NCBI GenBank assembly: GCA_907164885.2
Contig: OU015503.1
Span: 129,105,618-129,169,617 of the forward strand
Reading direction: 5' to 3'
Source of the DNA: Dolomedes plantarius
Taxonomy: Eukaryota > Arthropoda > Arachnida > Araneae > Dolomedidae
Length of the DNA: 64,000 nt
Shown here in pieces: positions 1 to 11,254 of the stretch. Each line of letters opens with the position of its first letter. Within the stretch, counting starts at the first letter, position 1. Below the pieces are notes generated by a model. The model was not told the DNA's origin. It saw only the letters and a list, made by a program, of their open reading frames with translations, and ran no database searches. The translations under genes were made by a program, and so were the position numbers.

Positions 1-783
1 TGAACATCCTGTTGCATTTAAAAGTTCCCGCAACATTAAAATTTTGTTCTCAATCTGTGTTGGTTGTGAAGAATAGGAAATTCTTCAAGCAGTCAGCCAT
101 TAGAATATGTGTGATGTGTCATTGTCACACAAGAGCTGCCTGTCCTTGGGCAACAGAGGGGGGGGGGCATGCAGAAGGTTGACCGCTTGTGTCGAACTAA
201 GTGATTGATGGTCATTACCTGGGCTGAGGAGGCGGGGCTCCTCTTCTTGTCCACTGGCAAGAGGGTGTCACCTTACAACAAAGGCCACACATTAAGAGTC
301 AGACATTCTTCATGCACAAAAGGGTCTGTCTGTTAAGTTAAACCCTCTGCATGGGAAATTCTCAAACGTTAGAAGTAACTGATGTCATTGGTTTCAACAA
401 ATCAACACCCAAGCAAATGAACCAACGAATGATAGGACCGAAGATATTCGAGAATGAAGCGCTTGGAAATTTGGTGGAGAACCTCAGACACAAAAAGAGT
501 TAGATAGACTGCTACTCTCAGAAGGTGATAGATACCTGCGGCCTTGGGCCAGATTACATTTTTTGGGGAACCTTGAATCCCGGGGTTTAATGCCATTTCA
601 CATAGTCGGTGGACTCGACTGTTTGGGAAAGAATCCTAACTCCCCAGTGCCTTAGGGTGGTTATGAATGTAATATTTCATGTACTTTAAGTGTGTATAGT
701 GTATATATTAAATAATTTGTTGTTAAACACTAAACTCCGTATATCTGAATTAATCTATGTTCAACTATCTGGGAGGAACTGCC
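1..783. other. No gene recognised; AT-rich flank
   Basis: I see no convincing exon, RNA gene or repeat structure here. Only short open frames occur, without splice context or a recognisable family. A G run lies near 160-168. The right edge is the target site of the element that starts at 792. Confidence 0.5.
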
Positions 784-791
784 CATATTGC

Positions 792-2277
792 AGGAGTTGC
801 TCGGGGTAGCGAATTGCTCATCACAGATCCGTAGTCTGCTGTCTCATGAGTACTGTAGCGCCATCTATTGCATAGAATATTTTTTCTGTTTTGTAAACTT
901 TCGGACCACGTGTTTCATGCGTAGTACATTATAAAATGGATAATCAAAACAATTTCAATTGTACATATTGTAATAAAATCTTTTCGCGTCATTTCAATTT
1001 GACTCTTTGATACCATTCCGATTTGATATATGATCACTCATAACGAATAAATATCTGTTTGAATAATAACAAAAATTTAAAAATTATGTCTCCATAGTTA
1101 TTTTGATTTCTTTAATCACTTTTTCTGTTTCTATCTAATTGACTTTGAAATAAAAAATTAAATGAAAATCTATGTAAAGAAAACTTTGCCTAAGGCTTTA
1201 AAATTTTTAAATGAAGTATTTAATTTTAACATCTATCTGATGTGCTGACTCTTTTCTCTTGATATAAAAGTAAAAATCGTATTAAATAACCTTTCTAAGC
1301 ATTGTCATTTCATCTGATTTCTTGTTGCTGCATAGGTACATAAAAAAGTGTCTTTCTAAGATGGATCTAGAAAAAAAAAAAACAGGACTTGGTACCCATC
1401 TTTAAGTACAGAAATTCTTCCAAGATTTTATTTTATATTTACCACATACTTTTGAGTTCATCCTGATACATTTTAAAATTTTATTGCATTTGCAACTTCA
1501 GCTACAACTGTTACAACAAATATCAATCATTCGTTGTGATTTTCTGATAAAGACCATTCCAACTATGAAAGCTACTTAATAGCTTCGCCGTATCACTGTT
1601 AAGCAATTATATGTATTGTTTAAAAAATTTATAATTCATATTGTTTACCAGTTTTACTTACATAGCTCAAACAGATCCAACTACAGTGTAAATACTAATT
1701 TTTTTTCTTATATAGCTTATAAAAAAAAATTTAATTTCAAGATGTCTGGTACATGACAAAAAAAGAAAAAAACTTTTATATTCAACAAATTTGTAGAGTT
1801 ACTTGTACCTAAGGCAGTGTGCCTAAAAAATCATAAGTTATAATCATATAATTTATATAGTTATTATGAAATAAAATTATAAATTTATTTACCTCAATTA
1901 GTATATAATTTGATAACTTAAAAATATATATTTTCTGGAATTTTTGGCCAGAATCCAATTAAGTTCTATATATTATCATTAAAAAATGCAAATTAAAAAT
2001 AATTAACTAGAACAAGTTGTATAAAGTTAATTTCAATTTTTGTATTTTCCAAATTTATTGAAAGAAGTAACTTTTTTCTGCGTCAGTATATGTTGAAAAC
2101 TTAGCATTTACACAATTAAATAAAAAATAGTATTGGAAAAGTTTGTAATTTTTTCCCGATTATTCATACTCATATCTTACGTGTTAAGCAATTGTTAATT
2201 ATTCTCTCCAGTAGATGGCGATAGCAGCGTAGCCCCAGAGAGACGTCGTGAGCAATTCGCTACCCCAAGCAACTCCT
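792..2277. mobile_element. Non-autonomous DNA transposon with 8-bp TSD
   Basis: The ends are inverted repeats. The left end reads AGGAGTTGCTCGGGGTAGCG and continues to AATTGCTCA; the right end is its reverse complement with one mismatch over about 29 bp. Weaker similarity continues inward to a shared 'gccatcta' block about 75 bp in. The direct repeat CATATTGC flanks both ends exactly (784-791 and 2278-2285). An 8-bp duplication fits hAT-like elements, although the terminus is not a typical CAGNG. The 1.4 kb interior is AT-rich with no transposase-like frame, so it depends on another element for movement. It ends 60 bp before the splice-acceptor boundary of the exon at 2338. Confidence 0.8.
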
Positions 2278-2337
2278 CATATTGCCACATGGTGAAAAGT
2301 CTACTATGGTTTTCTATATGACTGTTTTATTTTTCAG

Positions 2338-2457
2338 ACATATCCCCCGGTTTCCAAAAATATGTCTTTGATGGGTGGCGATGACGAATATTACCATGCG
2401 CAGCAAAAAGTCAAAGAAGTGATGGCTGCCGAAACAGACTCCAGCCAAGTCCATGTT
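2338..2457 (+). CDS. Internal exon of an unrecognised protein-coding gene
   Basis: A pyrimidine-rich tract ending in CAG precedes position 2338, and GTAAGT follows position 2457. The 120 bp between them are open for 40 codons, starting TYPPVSKNMSLMGGDDEYYH and ending SSQVHV. The fragment is hydrophilic with an acidic GGDDEYY stretch and a lysine/glutamate-rich helix-like part (QQKVKEVMAAE). The exon begins and ends in phase 0, compatible with the exon at 3896. I do not recognise the family. The splice signals are visible; that it is a real exon is an inference from signals plus non-biased codons. Confidence 0.6.
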
Positions 2458-3895
2458 GTAAGTTTTTGATAAAAGTTTAGGGGAGTTTGGGGTTGGCAGA
2501 TATCCTGTTCATGGCGAGAATGGAAATACTGTGGCTATGTTTAAAATTAAATGGCCCATTTAAAAAAAAAAAAAATTCTTGTGTATTCATACTTTCTTCA
2601 ATCCTAGGAAATTTCTGGGACTGATAGCTTTATTGTTACTTAAAATGTTTATGTTCAGTTTCAAAATGTGTCTAAACAACTTCATTAACCCTTCAGCAGC
2701 TCCATCTGTGTACAAAGTGCAACATTTTTGTAATTTTGAAAAGTTTGTTTTTACATGTAAGGTTTGAATGTTCTAAGCAGTTTCTATTTATAGCTACACC
2801 CTTTCTAATGCAGGTCTGATTTATTGACCCTTGTATTCCTTTCCATTCATTGGTAGTCGGGATTTACCCGTGGTTAACCAGCAATTATACTGGATTACAA
2901 TACGACAAAAGCTGGAGTCGATCCAATGTGCAGGTATTACACGGTATCCGGCATATCATGAAGATAGACAATTTCATTGTTTTGGGGTTTTTTGGGCATA
3001 ATAGGAATCCATTCGCAAGTTGTCCTTAGATCCAATAAACTGGAAGGAAAGTGTGTCATCCGAAGCATTCTTCCCACTTTTACACGGCCGTGACGTGTGG
3101 CTGGGTTGGCAGTCCACTCTTCGTAAACCGTGTTTGGCAACGGGAAATATGCAGAGTGGATTGGTATAAAAAGCCAACTGTTCTATCGCTGAAGCAGACT
3201 GCGGCAGACATCGGGCAGTAAATCGCTTGAGCAGCAATGTCGTTTTAAGTTAGGGCAATGTAAAGTTCTGTATGGCGATATTTTTTTTTTTTTTTCTGGT
3301 GCAGAGCTTATTCCATTAGAATGTTTAAAAACTTTTATTCTGAATAAAGGGCTTTTATTCCTTTTTTTAATAAGTCTTACTGCTCAACTGACGACAACAC
3401 TGGACAGTTTTGAAATAAGATGATTGTATCCGCGTTCTTTGGCCTTTAATTATAAATATAGCTCAATATTATCAACATTTTATATCTTGTCATAAAACCC
3501 AGAATTATTATTTTGAATTTAAAAATGAGAGATTATTACAAAAGGAATAATCAAGGTTGGAAGAGACATTACACTTTGTGCCATGCGCACCTGCTAGTGT
3601 TCCAAAAATTGGTGTGTTCGCTGAAGAGATAAATGCGAGTCTGCTGCAGTGTATGGTTGAGAGAAAAATGCTGTTTTGTCCAGAGTTATACAGTAGACTA
3701 TGTTGAGCAACATGTCGGCTTTCTTTTTCAATGCTCTATACCTAATAATTCTTTTATCTTAAGCCTGAAATAGGATAAACCTTGCAACAAAATTTTTTAT
3801 GTTTTGATCTGCATTTTAAATGTTTGTTGATATTCCTTGCTGTCTGTTTGAAATGTTTTTTCATCGTTTTGAAGCTAATTTTGTTTACTTTGTAG

Positions 3896-3929
3896 GGTAC
3901 GATATCCCTGTCTGAGTGGGAAGTCATAT
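3896..3929 (+). CDS. Candidate 34-bp micro-exon, same gene as 2338-2457
   Basis: TTGTTTACTTTGTAG precedes and GTAAGTT follows a 34-bp segment that reads GTISLSEWEVI in the phase left by the previous exon. Both splice signals are good and the frame is compatible. Short segments between good splice sites do occur by chance, so this is moderate evidence only. The next exon would have to begin with two bases completing a codon; I did not find it before the repeat-rich stretch that follows. Confidence 0.4.
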
Positions 3930-4045
3930 GTAAGTTATTTCTTCTTATACTTTAAACTTATTAATTTATATATGTGTATATACACCTTTTCTTTTTTTGA
4001 CATGGAGGATGCATTCCAGATTGGGACATGGGCTAAAAGGATGTA

Positions 4046-4351
4046 CAGTCGAACCCCGTTATAGCAGACCCAGTATATAACGAATAAAAAATTTGTCCCC
4101 CAGTTTTCCTATTGTACGTCATTTAATTAGTATTGTGTCAGTTTAATGTAATCGATTTAATTCATTAATGATCATTTTTAATAGATTTTATAATTTTTTT
4201 AATACATCATTATTGAATACACATTGCAACTAATGAGTTATATATTTTGTGAAATCTAGCATTTTTTTAAATGGTACAAATATAGCAAACCACCACATAA
4301 AGCGAACGAAACCTTTGATCCCTTGAAATTCATTATAATGGGGCTCGACTG
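4046..4351. mobile_element. pogo/Tigger-type MITE (306 bp)
   Basis: Terminal inverted repeats CAGTCGAACCCCGTTATA / TATAATGGGGCTCGACTG are flanked by TA on both sides. CAG..CTG ends with TA duplication are typical of Tc1/mariner-pogo elements. The AT-rich interior has no coding frame, so it is a non-autonomous derivative. Confidence 0.8.
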
Positions 4352-4693
4352 TATATGTTCGGCAACATGTTTTGTTTATAAAATTACATAGAAAAATATT
4401 AATAAATTAATAATTAACTGAAAAATTTAATAAAATTATTTATCAATTTTGATATTTGTGCCATTAAGCATAAAGAAAATCCTATTACTAAAAGTCTTCA
4501 AAATGACAAAAAAAAAAAAAAAAAGGCACTCTTACGAAATTCAATGGAATCAAAGTTTTATTTTAAATTTTTTTTAAATCACACTTTCAAGAACAAAATT
4601 TTAAAAATATGCGATTAGACATTTTATTATTCGGATTTGATCTCTAGAACTCATTGCATCCTTTTGTTTTGTGGTGGTGAAGAGATGCAACTC

Positions 4694-4810
4694 AATATAT
4701 ATATGTGTGTGTATATATATATACATATATGTATATATATATGTATATATATAGATTTATATATGTGTGTATATATATAATATATATGTATATATATATA
4801 TCCACACACA
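4694..4810. repeat. Compound (TA)n/(TG)n microsatellite
   Basis: Alternating TATATA, GTGTGT and TACATA runs continue for about 115 bp and abut the MITE that begins near 4812. Confidence 0.9.
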
Positions 4811-4811
4811 T

Positions 4812-4941
4812 ATGGTTGATTCTGGTTATTCAGACCCAATCCCCTCTTGTTACATAAGGCATGTTTGTTTAATCGGACCAGCTGGTCATTAGGACCAAAA
4901 GGATTTTGTCCCGATGTGGTCCGATTAACCAGAATCGACTG
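4812..4941. mobile_element. Short pogo-type MITE (about 130 bp)
   Basis: The ends GTTGATTCTGGTTATTCAGA and, in reverse complement, CAGTCGATTCTGGTTAATCG match over about 22 bp. Microsatellite TA sequence lies on both sides, consistent with a TA target. There is no coding capacity. Confidence 0.7.
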
Positions 4942-5316
4942 TTTATATATGAATATATATTCCATGAACTAATTTCTACCTCAGTCATCTGGCTGTGACT
5001 GAGAGACAACAAACACTCAGTGCGTCCTCTGGGATCATTGTTCTCTCCAACACCCCAATGCAGACTAACCACCGTGGGCTCTCCCCTCATAGGACCCCCA
5101 CGGGTCAATGTAGGACTCCCCTCGTCACCCCCCTACATTGTAAAGAGCACTGTTGCAAATTGAAAACATATATATTTTTAGTGTACTGGTAGCGCCACCT
5201 GGCTTCTTCTTGTGCAAAGCGTGTATTTTAGTTGGTACTCTTGAACGAATAAAAGCCTGACACTTGAATTTTTGGTGTTAATACATTTCTTGAATTTCCA
5301 TAAGCACCATGACATA

Positions 5317-5318
<2 letters not shown>

Positions 5319-5360
<42 letters not shown>
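5319..5360. repeat. (TC)n(TA)n microsatellite
   Basis: A TCTCTC run passes directly into a TATATA run. Confidence 0.9.
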
Positions 5361-5364
<4 letters not shown>

Positions 5365-5443
5365 TACCTTATAAGTATAAACCCTGTTATAAATAGTTTT
5401 AAGTTACACTATATTATAAGCACCCCCAAACAAACACATGTAC

Positions 5444-6057
5444 ATATAAACATCTAGCTGAATACCTGTGCTTCACTACAAAGTACATTTAAATTAAGTA
5501 CAACAGTCAATGTATGCAATTAATTTGTTTGTGTGATATCCATAAAACATACTTGTTTGAATTAAATTCTTAAAAAACTTCAATCTCAATGAGTCTAGTG
5601 GTTAAATTTGATCTTTTACAGTCTTTCAATATTTTTTTTATCAATTTATTTCGTTGTTATGCACGTGACGCAAAATTAATTTTAAAGTATCACAAAAAGA
5701 AAAGAAACCACGTGATCGGCATTTAATACATTAAATTCTAAAAATGAATCTTTAAAAATTCACCAAAAATCAGAAAAGGGAGGTAAATATTCGAAAGAGA
5801 TTTCATTTTAAAGGAAATTTCAGGATCTTTCTCGCGATATATATTTCATAATTCTCAAATTTTTATTTAAATGCAAACTTGAAACAATGTTACAAAAACC
5901 GCTTAAAAATTTAATTTTAATAAATCTCAGCAGAATTTTTCAAAAATCTTTCTTAGAGAACCCCTACACTATGAGAAAAATCGCCATGCAAAATGTCAGC
6001 CCTTTAGGTCCAGCAGTTTGGTTTGTGCGTTATCTGTCAGTCAGTCAGTCATGGAAC

Positions 6058-6061
<4 letters not shown>
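5444..6061 (+). repeat. Dispersed repeat, copy 1 (3' end runs into TA tail)
   Basis: This block starts near 'ctagctgaatacctgtg' and ends with 'tcagtcagtcagtcatggaactgtttta'. It aligns through most of its length with 53,848-54,603, and its last part also matches 35,526-35,570. The shared 3' terminus and variable 5' extent look like a retroposed family (SINE or LINE 3' end). No protein motif is visible. Confidence 0.7.

Positions 6062-6151
<90 letters not shown>
6062..6151. repeat. (TA)n microsatellite, about 44 units
   Basis: Pure TA repeat that directly continues the 3' end of the dispersed repeat. The other two copies of that family carry only a few TA units at this position. Confidence 0.95.
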
Positions 6152-6154
<3 letters not shown>

Positions 6155-6851
6155 ATATTAGCCAAATAAAATTTGTGTGAGAAAACAAATGGCAAGGTAT
6201 TGAAATGCTGTGACACACTGATGGCCCTAATTTCTAAATGTGGTAAGTTTGTTACCAGAAATGATGTGTGCTTTGTTTATCCAACAGGTATGTATAGTGT
6301 GTTTGCCTTCGTGAAGGAAGAATCGAGCGACGAAAACTGAGGAGGCTGCTTCCCTTCGACCTTCATTCCGAGTGCTGTAAATTTCATTTGCTTCAGATAT
6401 CTTACGAAATATACGACCCATTTCTCTTTTTTTTAACACTTTGTTTTGTCACTGATTCTTCGTGTCTCGGACACCTGCAGCACTTGCCAAATCCATGCAA
6501 ATGAGAGACGATCTTTTTTTGAAAATCTCTCTCAAAATACAAAGTCAAATGAACATGTATATATCTATATATATGAGGCGGTGAAATGTAAAGTGGTGCA
6601 AATCACATTTTAAACTTTTTTTATTTGAGGGTAAAAATGTCATCTCCATGTTCAATTTATAGAAGAATTGCTAATAATTATTTGAAGAATTGCAATATTA
6701 TAATAATTATTATGAATTATAATTTGCTCAATTTATAGTGGAATTTTTTGTAGATTTTGCAATAAAACTTTGCACCACTTTACTTTTCACCACCTCATAT
6801 ATGTATGTATATATATATATATATATAAAAATATATATATGTATACATATA

Positions 6852-7177
6852 CAGTAGAACCCCGATTTTACGTTGTCCGTTTCATACGTTATCCCGCTTC
6901 CTACGTCATTTTCTGCTGGTTTGTGAAAATTGCCTATACCGATAATGTTAAAGTATCCCAATATGTAAACCAAGAAGGAAATTTGCAAAAAATTGTTAGT
7001 ACTGAACGTGCAGTAGTTGAAATTGTAGCTAAAAGCAAAAAACAAGTAAAGATTACACATTTTTTCCAATAGTTCATCCGGTAAGTGTCAATTTTTGAAT
7101 AATATGCTTAGATTTTTTTTTTACCCCTATTTTACATTTTCTGGTCCCAAGAGAAACGTAAAATCGGGGTTTCGCTG
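6852..7177 (+). mobile_element. pogo-type deletion derivative with transposase tail
   Basis: The ends CAGTAGAACCCCGATTTTAC and AAAATCGGGGTTTCGCTG are inverted repeats flanked by TA, inside TA microsatellite on both sides (6809-6850 and 7178-7290). On the plus strand, the frame ending near 7070 finishes with STERAVVEIVAKSKKQ and then KITHFFQ. A basic tail ending in hydrophobic-FF residues is usual at the C-terminus of pogo/Tigger transposases. Only the tail remains, so this is an internal-deletion product. Confidence 0.7.
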
Positions 7178-7180
7178 TAT

Positions 7181-7213
7181 ATTCATATATGTATATATGT
7201 ATGTGTATATATG

Positions 7214-7270
<57 letters not shown>

Positions 7271-7292
7271 TATGTATACATGTATATTCCTA
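7181..7292. repeat. (TA)n-rich microsatellite between two pogo-type ends
   Basis: TATATG/TATATA runs fill the gap between the end of one pogo-type element (7177) and the start of another (7295). Confidence 0.9.
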
Positions 7293-7294
7293 TA

Positions 7295-8190
7295 CAGTGG
7301 AATCTCGATCTATCGTTTTCGAAGGGACCGACTGAACTAAATGATGGATGCGGGAACATACAAAAAAGTATTAACATTCCTTCAAGTTTGATATCCCTAA
7401 AATATATTTACTCACATACATAAATGCATACATACCCGTAGTGTAACTGAAGATAAAATTACAAAGTTGTACAGAAATCCAAGATAATAATAAAAAAAGA
7501 AATGCACGTAGATACACAGGAATTTTGATTCAAATAAAAGTACTTAATCGTCGTTTGTTTTTTGGCGGTTTTCTACCCCACAAGTAAACAATATTTTTTT
7601 TTTGTGTTGCAAATTGCATTCTTTTCGGTATCGGTTTATTCTGTGAGAGTATAAAGAAGCGGTAGCCGTGAATCGTTTGTAACTAGAACCATTCCATTCC
7701 ACTGGATGGGGTCCAACATAAGACCACCAGGAAGTTCTGCTTCCGGGTGAAACACTCATCGGCCAGTGTAGAACTGCAGTAATCAGAAACTTCTCACATA
7801 CTAGACCAAACACCAGGGTTCCTCCCTCCTAATGCCAACAAAAAAAACTGACTGTGAGCCATTGCTGATAAGAACAGAAATGTTGAATAGTCAGTGAATT
7901 TGGAATGAATTGCCAAAAATAGGATACTCCAGGGGCTAAAGAATTAAGGAACACCAACGATGAACAAATAATGGGAGTGGTACAATAAAGCGAAACCAGG
8001 CTAAACAAGAGAGAACAAAAATACGAGACCGTGCATCTAAAATGTTCTGCTCATTGTTTAATTAGAGCGTCATTCCAGCTCAATCCAGACATTTATATTT
8101 CAGGTTCAGTTATTATAAAAAAAATGATCGATCTGGTAAATTAATGTAAAGCTGCAATATTCTGAACGAATATTGCGGGAAAACGATGGA
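7295..8190. mobile_element. Probable truncated pogo-type element
   Basis: The left end reads TA-CAGTGGAATCTCGATCTATC, a typical pogo-type terminus. Near 8172-8188 the sequence 'aacgatggatcgggga' is complementary to the same terminal motif but lacks the final CACTG. The element therefore looks truncated or mutated on the right. I recognise no protein in the interior. Confidence 0.4.
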
Positions 8191-8684
8191 TCGGGGAACG
8201 ATCCATGTGATCTTTTTTGCTTTTTTTCTATGGAATTTATTCTAAAAATTTTTTCAACGTCCTTTTCAAACAAAATTGTTATTTCAACATAAATTTGCAA
8301 CTAAGATTATTATGAAGTAGGCTAGGGCCTATATACAATAATCATTATAAAAAAAGTAGTTTTTATGTAGTATTAAAATTAAAGAATTTGTAGTTAAGTC
8401 TTACTGTACACTGTACAACAGCAATAATAAATGTGGTGTTCTGGAAAACTTTTACTTTATCAACCATGAATCAATATGTTTCAGTTTCAGGCTCAGATTT
8501 AGGCTATCTAATTCTAAAAATTGGAAACAAAACTGCCTACGGGCGGGACAGATTCAATACATGTATTTTTAGTTCCAATGGGGTATTAAAAGAGGAGGAA
8601 TTTTTTTACACATTTTCAGTGCGATGGGGATTTTAATTTCCTTTACACTTTATACGCATGCTTCGGAACTCGACTCTGGTTGAC

Positions 8685-8722
8685 ATATGTCAAGAAAGCG
8701 GAGATGGCCACTGGTCCACAGT
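8685..8722 (+). repeat. Short SINE-core fragment
   Basis: 'gtcaagaaagcggagatgg' followed by 'ctggtccaca' repeats the 3' part of the SINE-like element at 34,160-34,515. Confidence 0.5.
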
Positions 8723-8727
8723 TGAGT

Positions 8728-9003
8728 TTAGTGACACTTATCTTCGTCTTCAAATTCAGTCACAGGTTTCCCGTTTGTTTCCATAAATATTTTAATTTCA
8801 GTTCTTAAATCGTAAAATCTTTTGAGCATTTTCCCCTTACTGAGCCATCTTACTTCTGTATAATAAATAACATCTGCAAATTCAGTGCCCATTACCTTAA
8901 GAAACTCTTGATTAAGTCCTTTTGCCCTTATAAAGTTAATGGTTTTTATACACTTTCCATTTTTAAAATTTTTCCACATAAATTGCCCTGATGTACGATA
9001 CAA
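8728..9003 (-). pseudogene. hAT transposase fragment (ZBED5/FAM200-like)
   Basis: The minus-strand frame contains 'NFIRAKGLN' and then 'VIYYTEVRWLSKGKMLKRFY' and 'EIKIFMETNGKPV'. This is the signature of the central RNase-H-like region of domesticated and transposon hAT proteins of the ZBED5/SCAND3/FAM200 group. Only about 90 residues survive, with no zinc finger and no C-terminal dimerisation domain. The sequence near 9278 ('gggccgcactttagacaagc') resembles a decayed hAT terminus in plus orientation. It is a dead fragment. Confidence 0.75.
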
Positions 9004-9308
9004 TGATATGCCATCAAGATCGTATTGCCGGCTTCATTATTAACCATTTTAACGAGTCCCCCATTTTTACCAACCATGGCAGTTATGATAGCTGATCAAT
9101 TTTTCATAGATATGGAAAACCTTTTCATCGTCGTTTTTAATGCATCGAATTCTCATGGCATACTAAGATGTTTTTATTTCAAAATAAATGTCAACGAATC
9201 GATTATATATGAAAAATATTGCAAACATTTATTTTTTTAATAAAAATGTGTAAATTTAAATATTTTCATAATTTGGATTTGGGCCGCACTTTAGACAAGC
9301 ATGCATTA

Positions 9309-9475
9309 GGGCCTGTTCACACAGGAGTCCGGTAGCGGAAGCGTCAAAGCATTGATATATATTTAACCAATGACAAACGATTAGCAACGAAATTTTTAAC
9401 GCCTATGATTGGTTTATTTCGGTCTCGGCGCCATCTTTCCTTTGACGCCCTTACCCGTGTTACACTATTTCCCAA
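9309..9475. repeat. One-ended copy of the fold-back repeat family
   Basis: 'agggcctgttcacacaggag' followed by 'tccggtagcggaagcgt' and about 150 bp beyond align with 37,613-37,745. The far inverted end found at 37.78 kb is missing here, where the copy breaks off near 'tttgacgcccttacc'. Confidence 0.65.
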
Positions 9476-10136
9476 AATCACCGAAATAGACCCCCAAAAA
9501 AGTGAAAAACCCTTATATTTAAACGAAAAGAATATTCCAGGTAGTCTCTTGTAACGAAACTGCCGCGTTTTATGAACGTAGGATTACTTATCGTTGCTTA
9601 CCTCTTTTCTATGTATATATGTTCGTATGTATATATATATACATACATGTATGTCAAAATTTTGACTCATCTTGGTACCCAACTTGTCCAAGCGATAGAC
9701 TGGGTTTGGCGCGCTGTCCAAATTATAACTCGCGAGGACGGATAGACGGACAGTGTAAGCGTCTGAAATTTTCCTTTCCGTTATGGAGGAACGCAATCCT
9801 ACGTTAAAAAATTAACTTTTTATGAGTGCAGGTACCTGTTGATTGAATGATTCAACGAACACACATAGCCTGGCCACGCACCGAATGCAACGAAACATTG
9901 CGCAACGTTTCTGTTTCTAGCTTTCTGTATCGGACGCAATCTTCTGCAATGTAATCAAAGGAGAGTGCTGCACACCGGATGCAACATTGTTTTGAAACAC
10001 GTCGCTGCAACAAAAGTGTATGCTTCTCGACACACAGCTGGTAAAACATTTCATCAGCGCATGTGCGGGAACACGCGTATTTGATTTTCATTAATGCTCT
10101 GTGTTGAGGATTTTTGCATTATTTTAATAAAAAGAG

Positions 10137-10266
10137 ATGGCCGACAAGTTGATAGTTCTTGTCCACGAAAGGCCAGAAATTTATGATTTTAGAGCAAAGG
10201 ACCACCACAACCAAGATGTAATAAATCAAATTTGGCAAGATATAGCTGAGGAATTGAATATTCCAA
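10137..10266 (+). CDS. MADF-domain protein, first exon (Harbinger accessory gene)
   Basis: Starting at ATG, the frame reads MADKLIVLVHERPEIYDF and later INQIWQDIAEELNI. This matches the start of a MADF domain (LI..V...P.LYD ... W..IA..L), the DNA-binding module encoded beside the nuclease in PIF/Harbinger elements. The frame runs to CCAA|GTATGT, a plausible splice donor, so the rest of the domain should lie in a downstream exon. I could not find it before the Tc1 insertion. Known MADF domains are about 85 residues; 43 are present. In intact elements the MADF protein helps the nuclease reach the transposon ends. Confidence 0.65.
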
Positions 10267-11254
10267 GTATGTACCACACCCATTTATCACATTTAATCGA
10301 ATAAACCTTTGTTAGCAATATGAACTAATAGTTAGTTTGAAGATTCATTAATTACTTGCCTTTCCGAAGTTTGACGTCATATTCTGCATTTCCATTTTAA
10401 GCCGATTCAATTAATAACTAAACCGAATCATTTAGATTACGTCATGTCTGGCAAACTGCCATACGTCATATAATTAAACACAAAAATCTTCAGTTACCAG
10501 CCGATAGCATTTTTTAAGTGAAGTGATGTACATCAACCCGATATTTGAATATCGGCTTTTGTTAAGTGTATATAAGCGGCGAACACTTCCGAGAAAACGC
10601 ATCACGGCATCAAGGATACGCACATTATCGTAAGCTTGTTCTTGAGCTGATGAAGTATCAAGCCTGTCTAGAGTAAGACGTTTTGTATTAATTCTTGTGA
10701 TAGTCCATCACAGTACGATAAAATATAATGTTTGTTTTAAAACTGATCTAAAGAAAACCCCAGTATTATTAGTAAGAAGAAAGATGTTGATATTGTTGCT
10801 TTTATCTAATTCTTAACTAGTTTTTCAAATGAATAAACTTTAGTTATTGTTAAAAAGTCTTGTCGTCTATACATTATTTTGAACAACTTTAATGGTTTTA
10901 ACGTATACCTTTTTTAACATAGCTTTTACTGCACATTTTAAACTCTGCTATTTAAATATAAATTATAAGAATTGTTGAAGTGCATGTTTTTAACATGTAC
11001 GCTAACAACCTTGCCCTCAAGTAATTCAGACACCCCCATTTTTTAAGATATTGGTAAGAAAGAAAAATAGCGTTGCGTCATTCAGGGCCAGATCTATGGA
11101 GGCTTAAGCAGGGCATCTGCCCAGAGCGGCAAAATTGTTGGCAAAATTTGGAGAAAAAAATTGCGTTTACGTTTTTTTTTTTTTTATTTATTGATTTTTT
11201 AAAATATTTTATAAGATATGTTTTTCTTAGATTTAAAAGTGGATACTTAACTAT

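Noticed and set aside
6062..6180. Ile-Tyr repeat proteins predicted across (TA)n tracts here and at many other sites
   Set aside because: They are direct translations of microsatellite DNA with no gene context.
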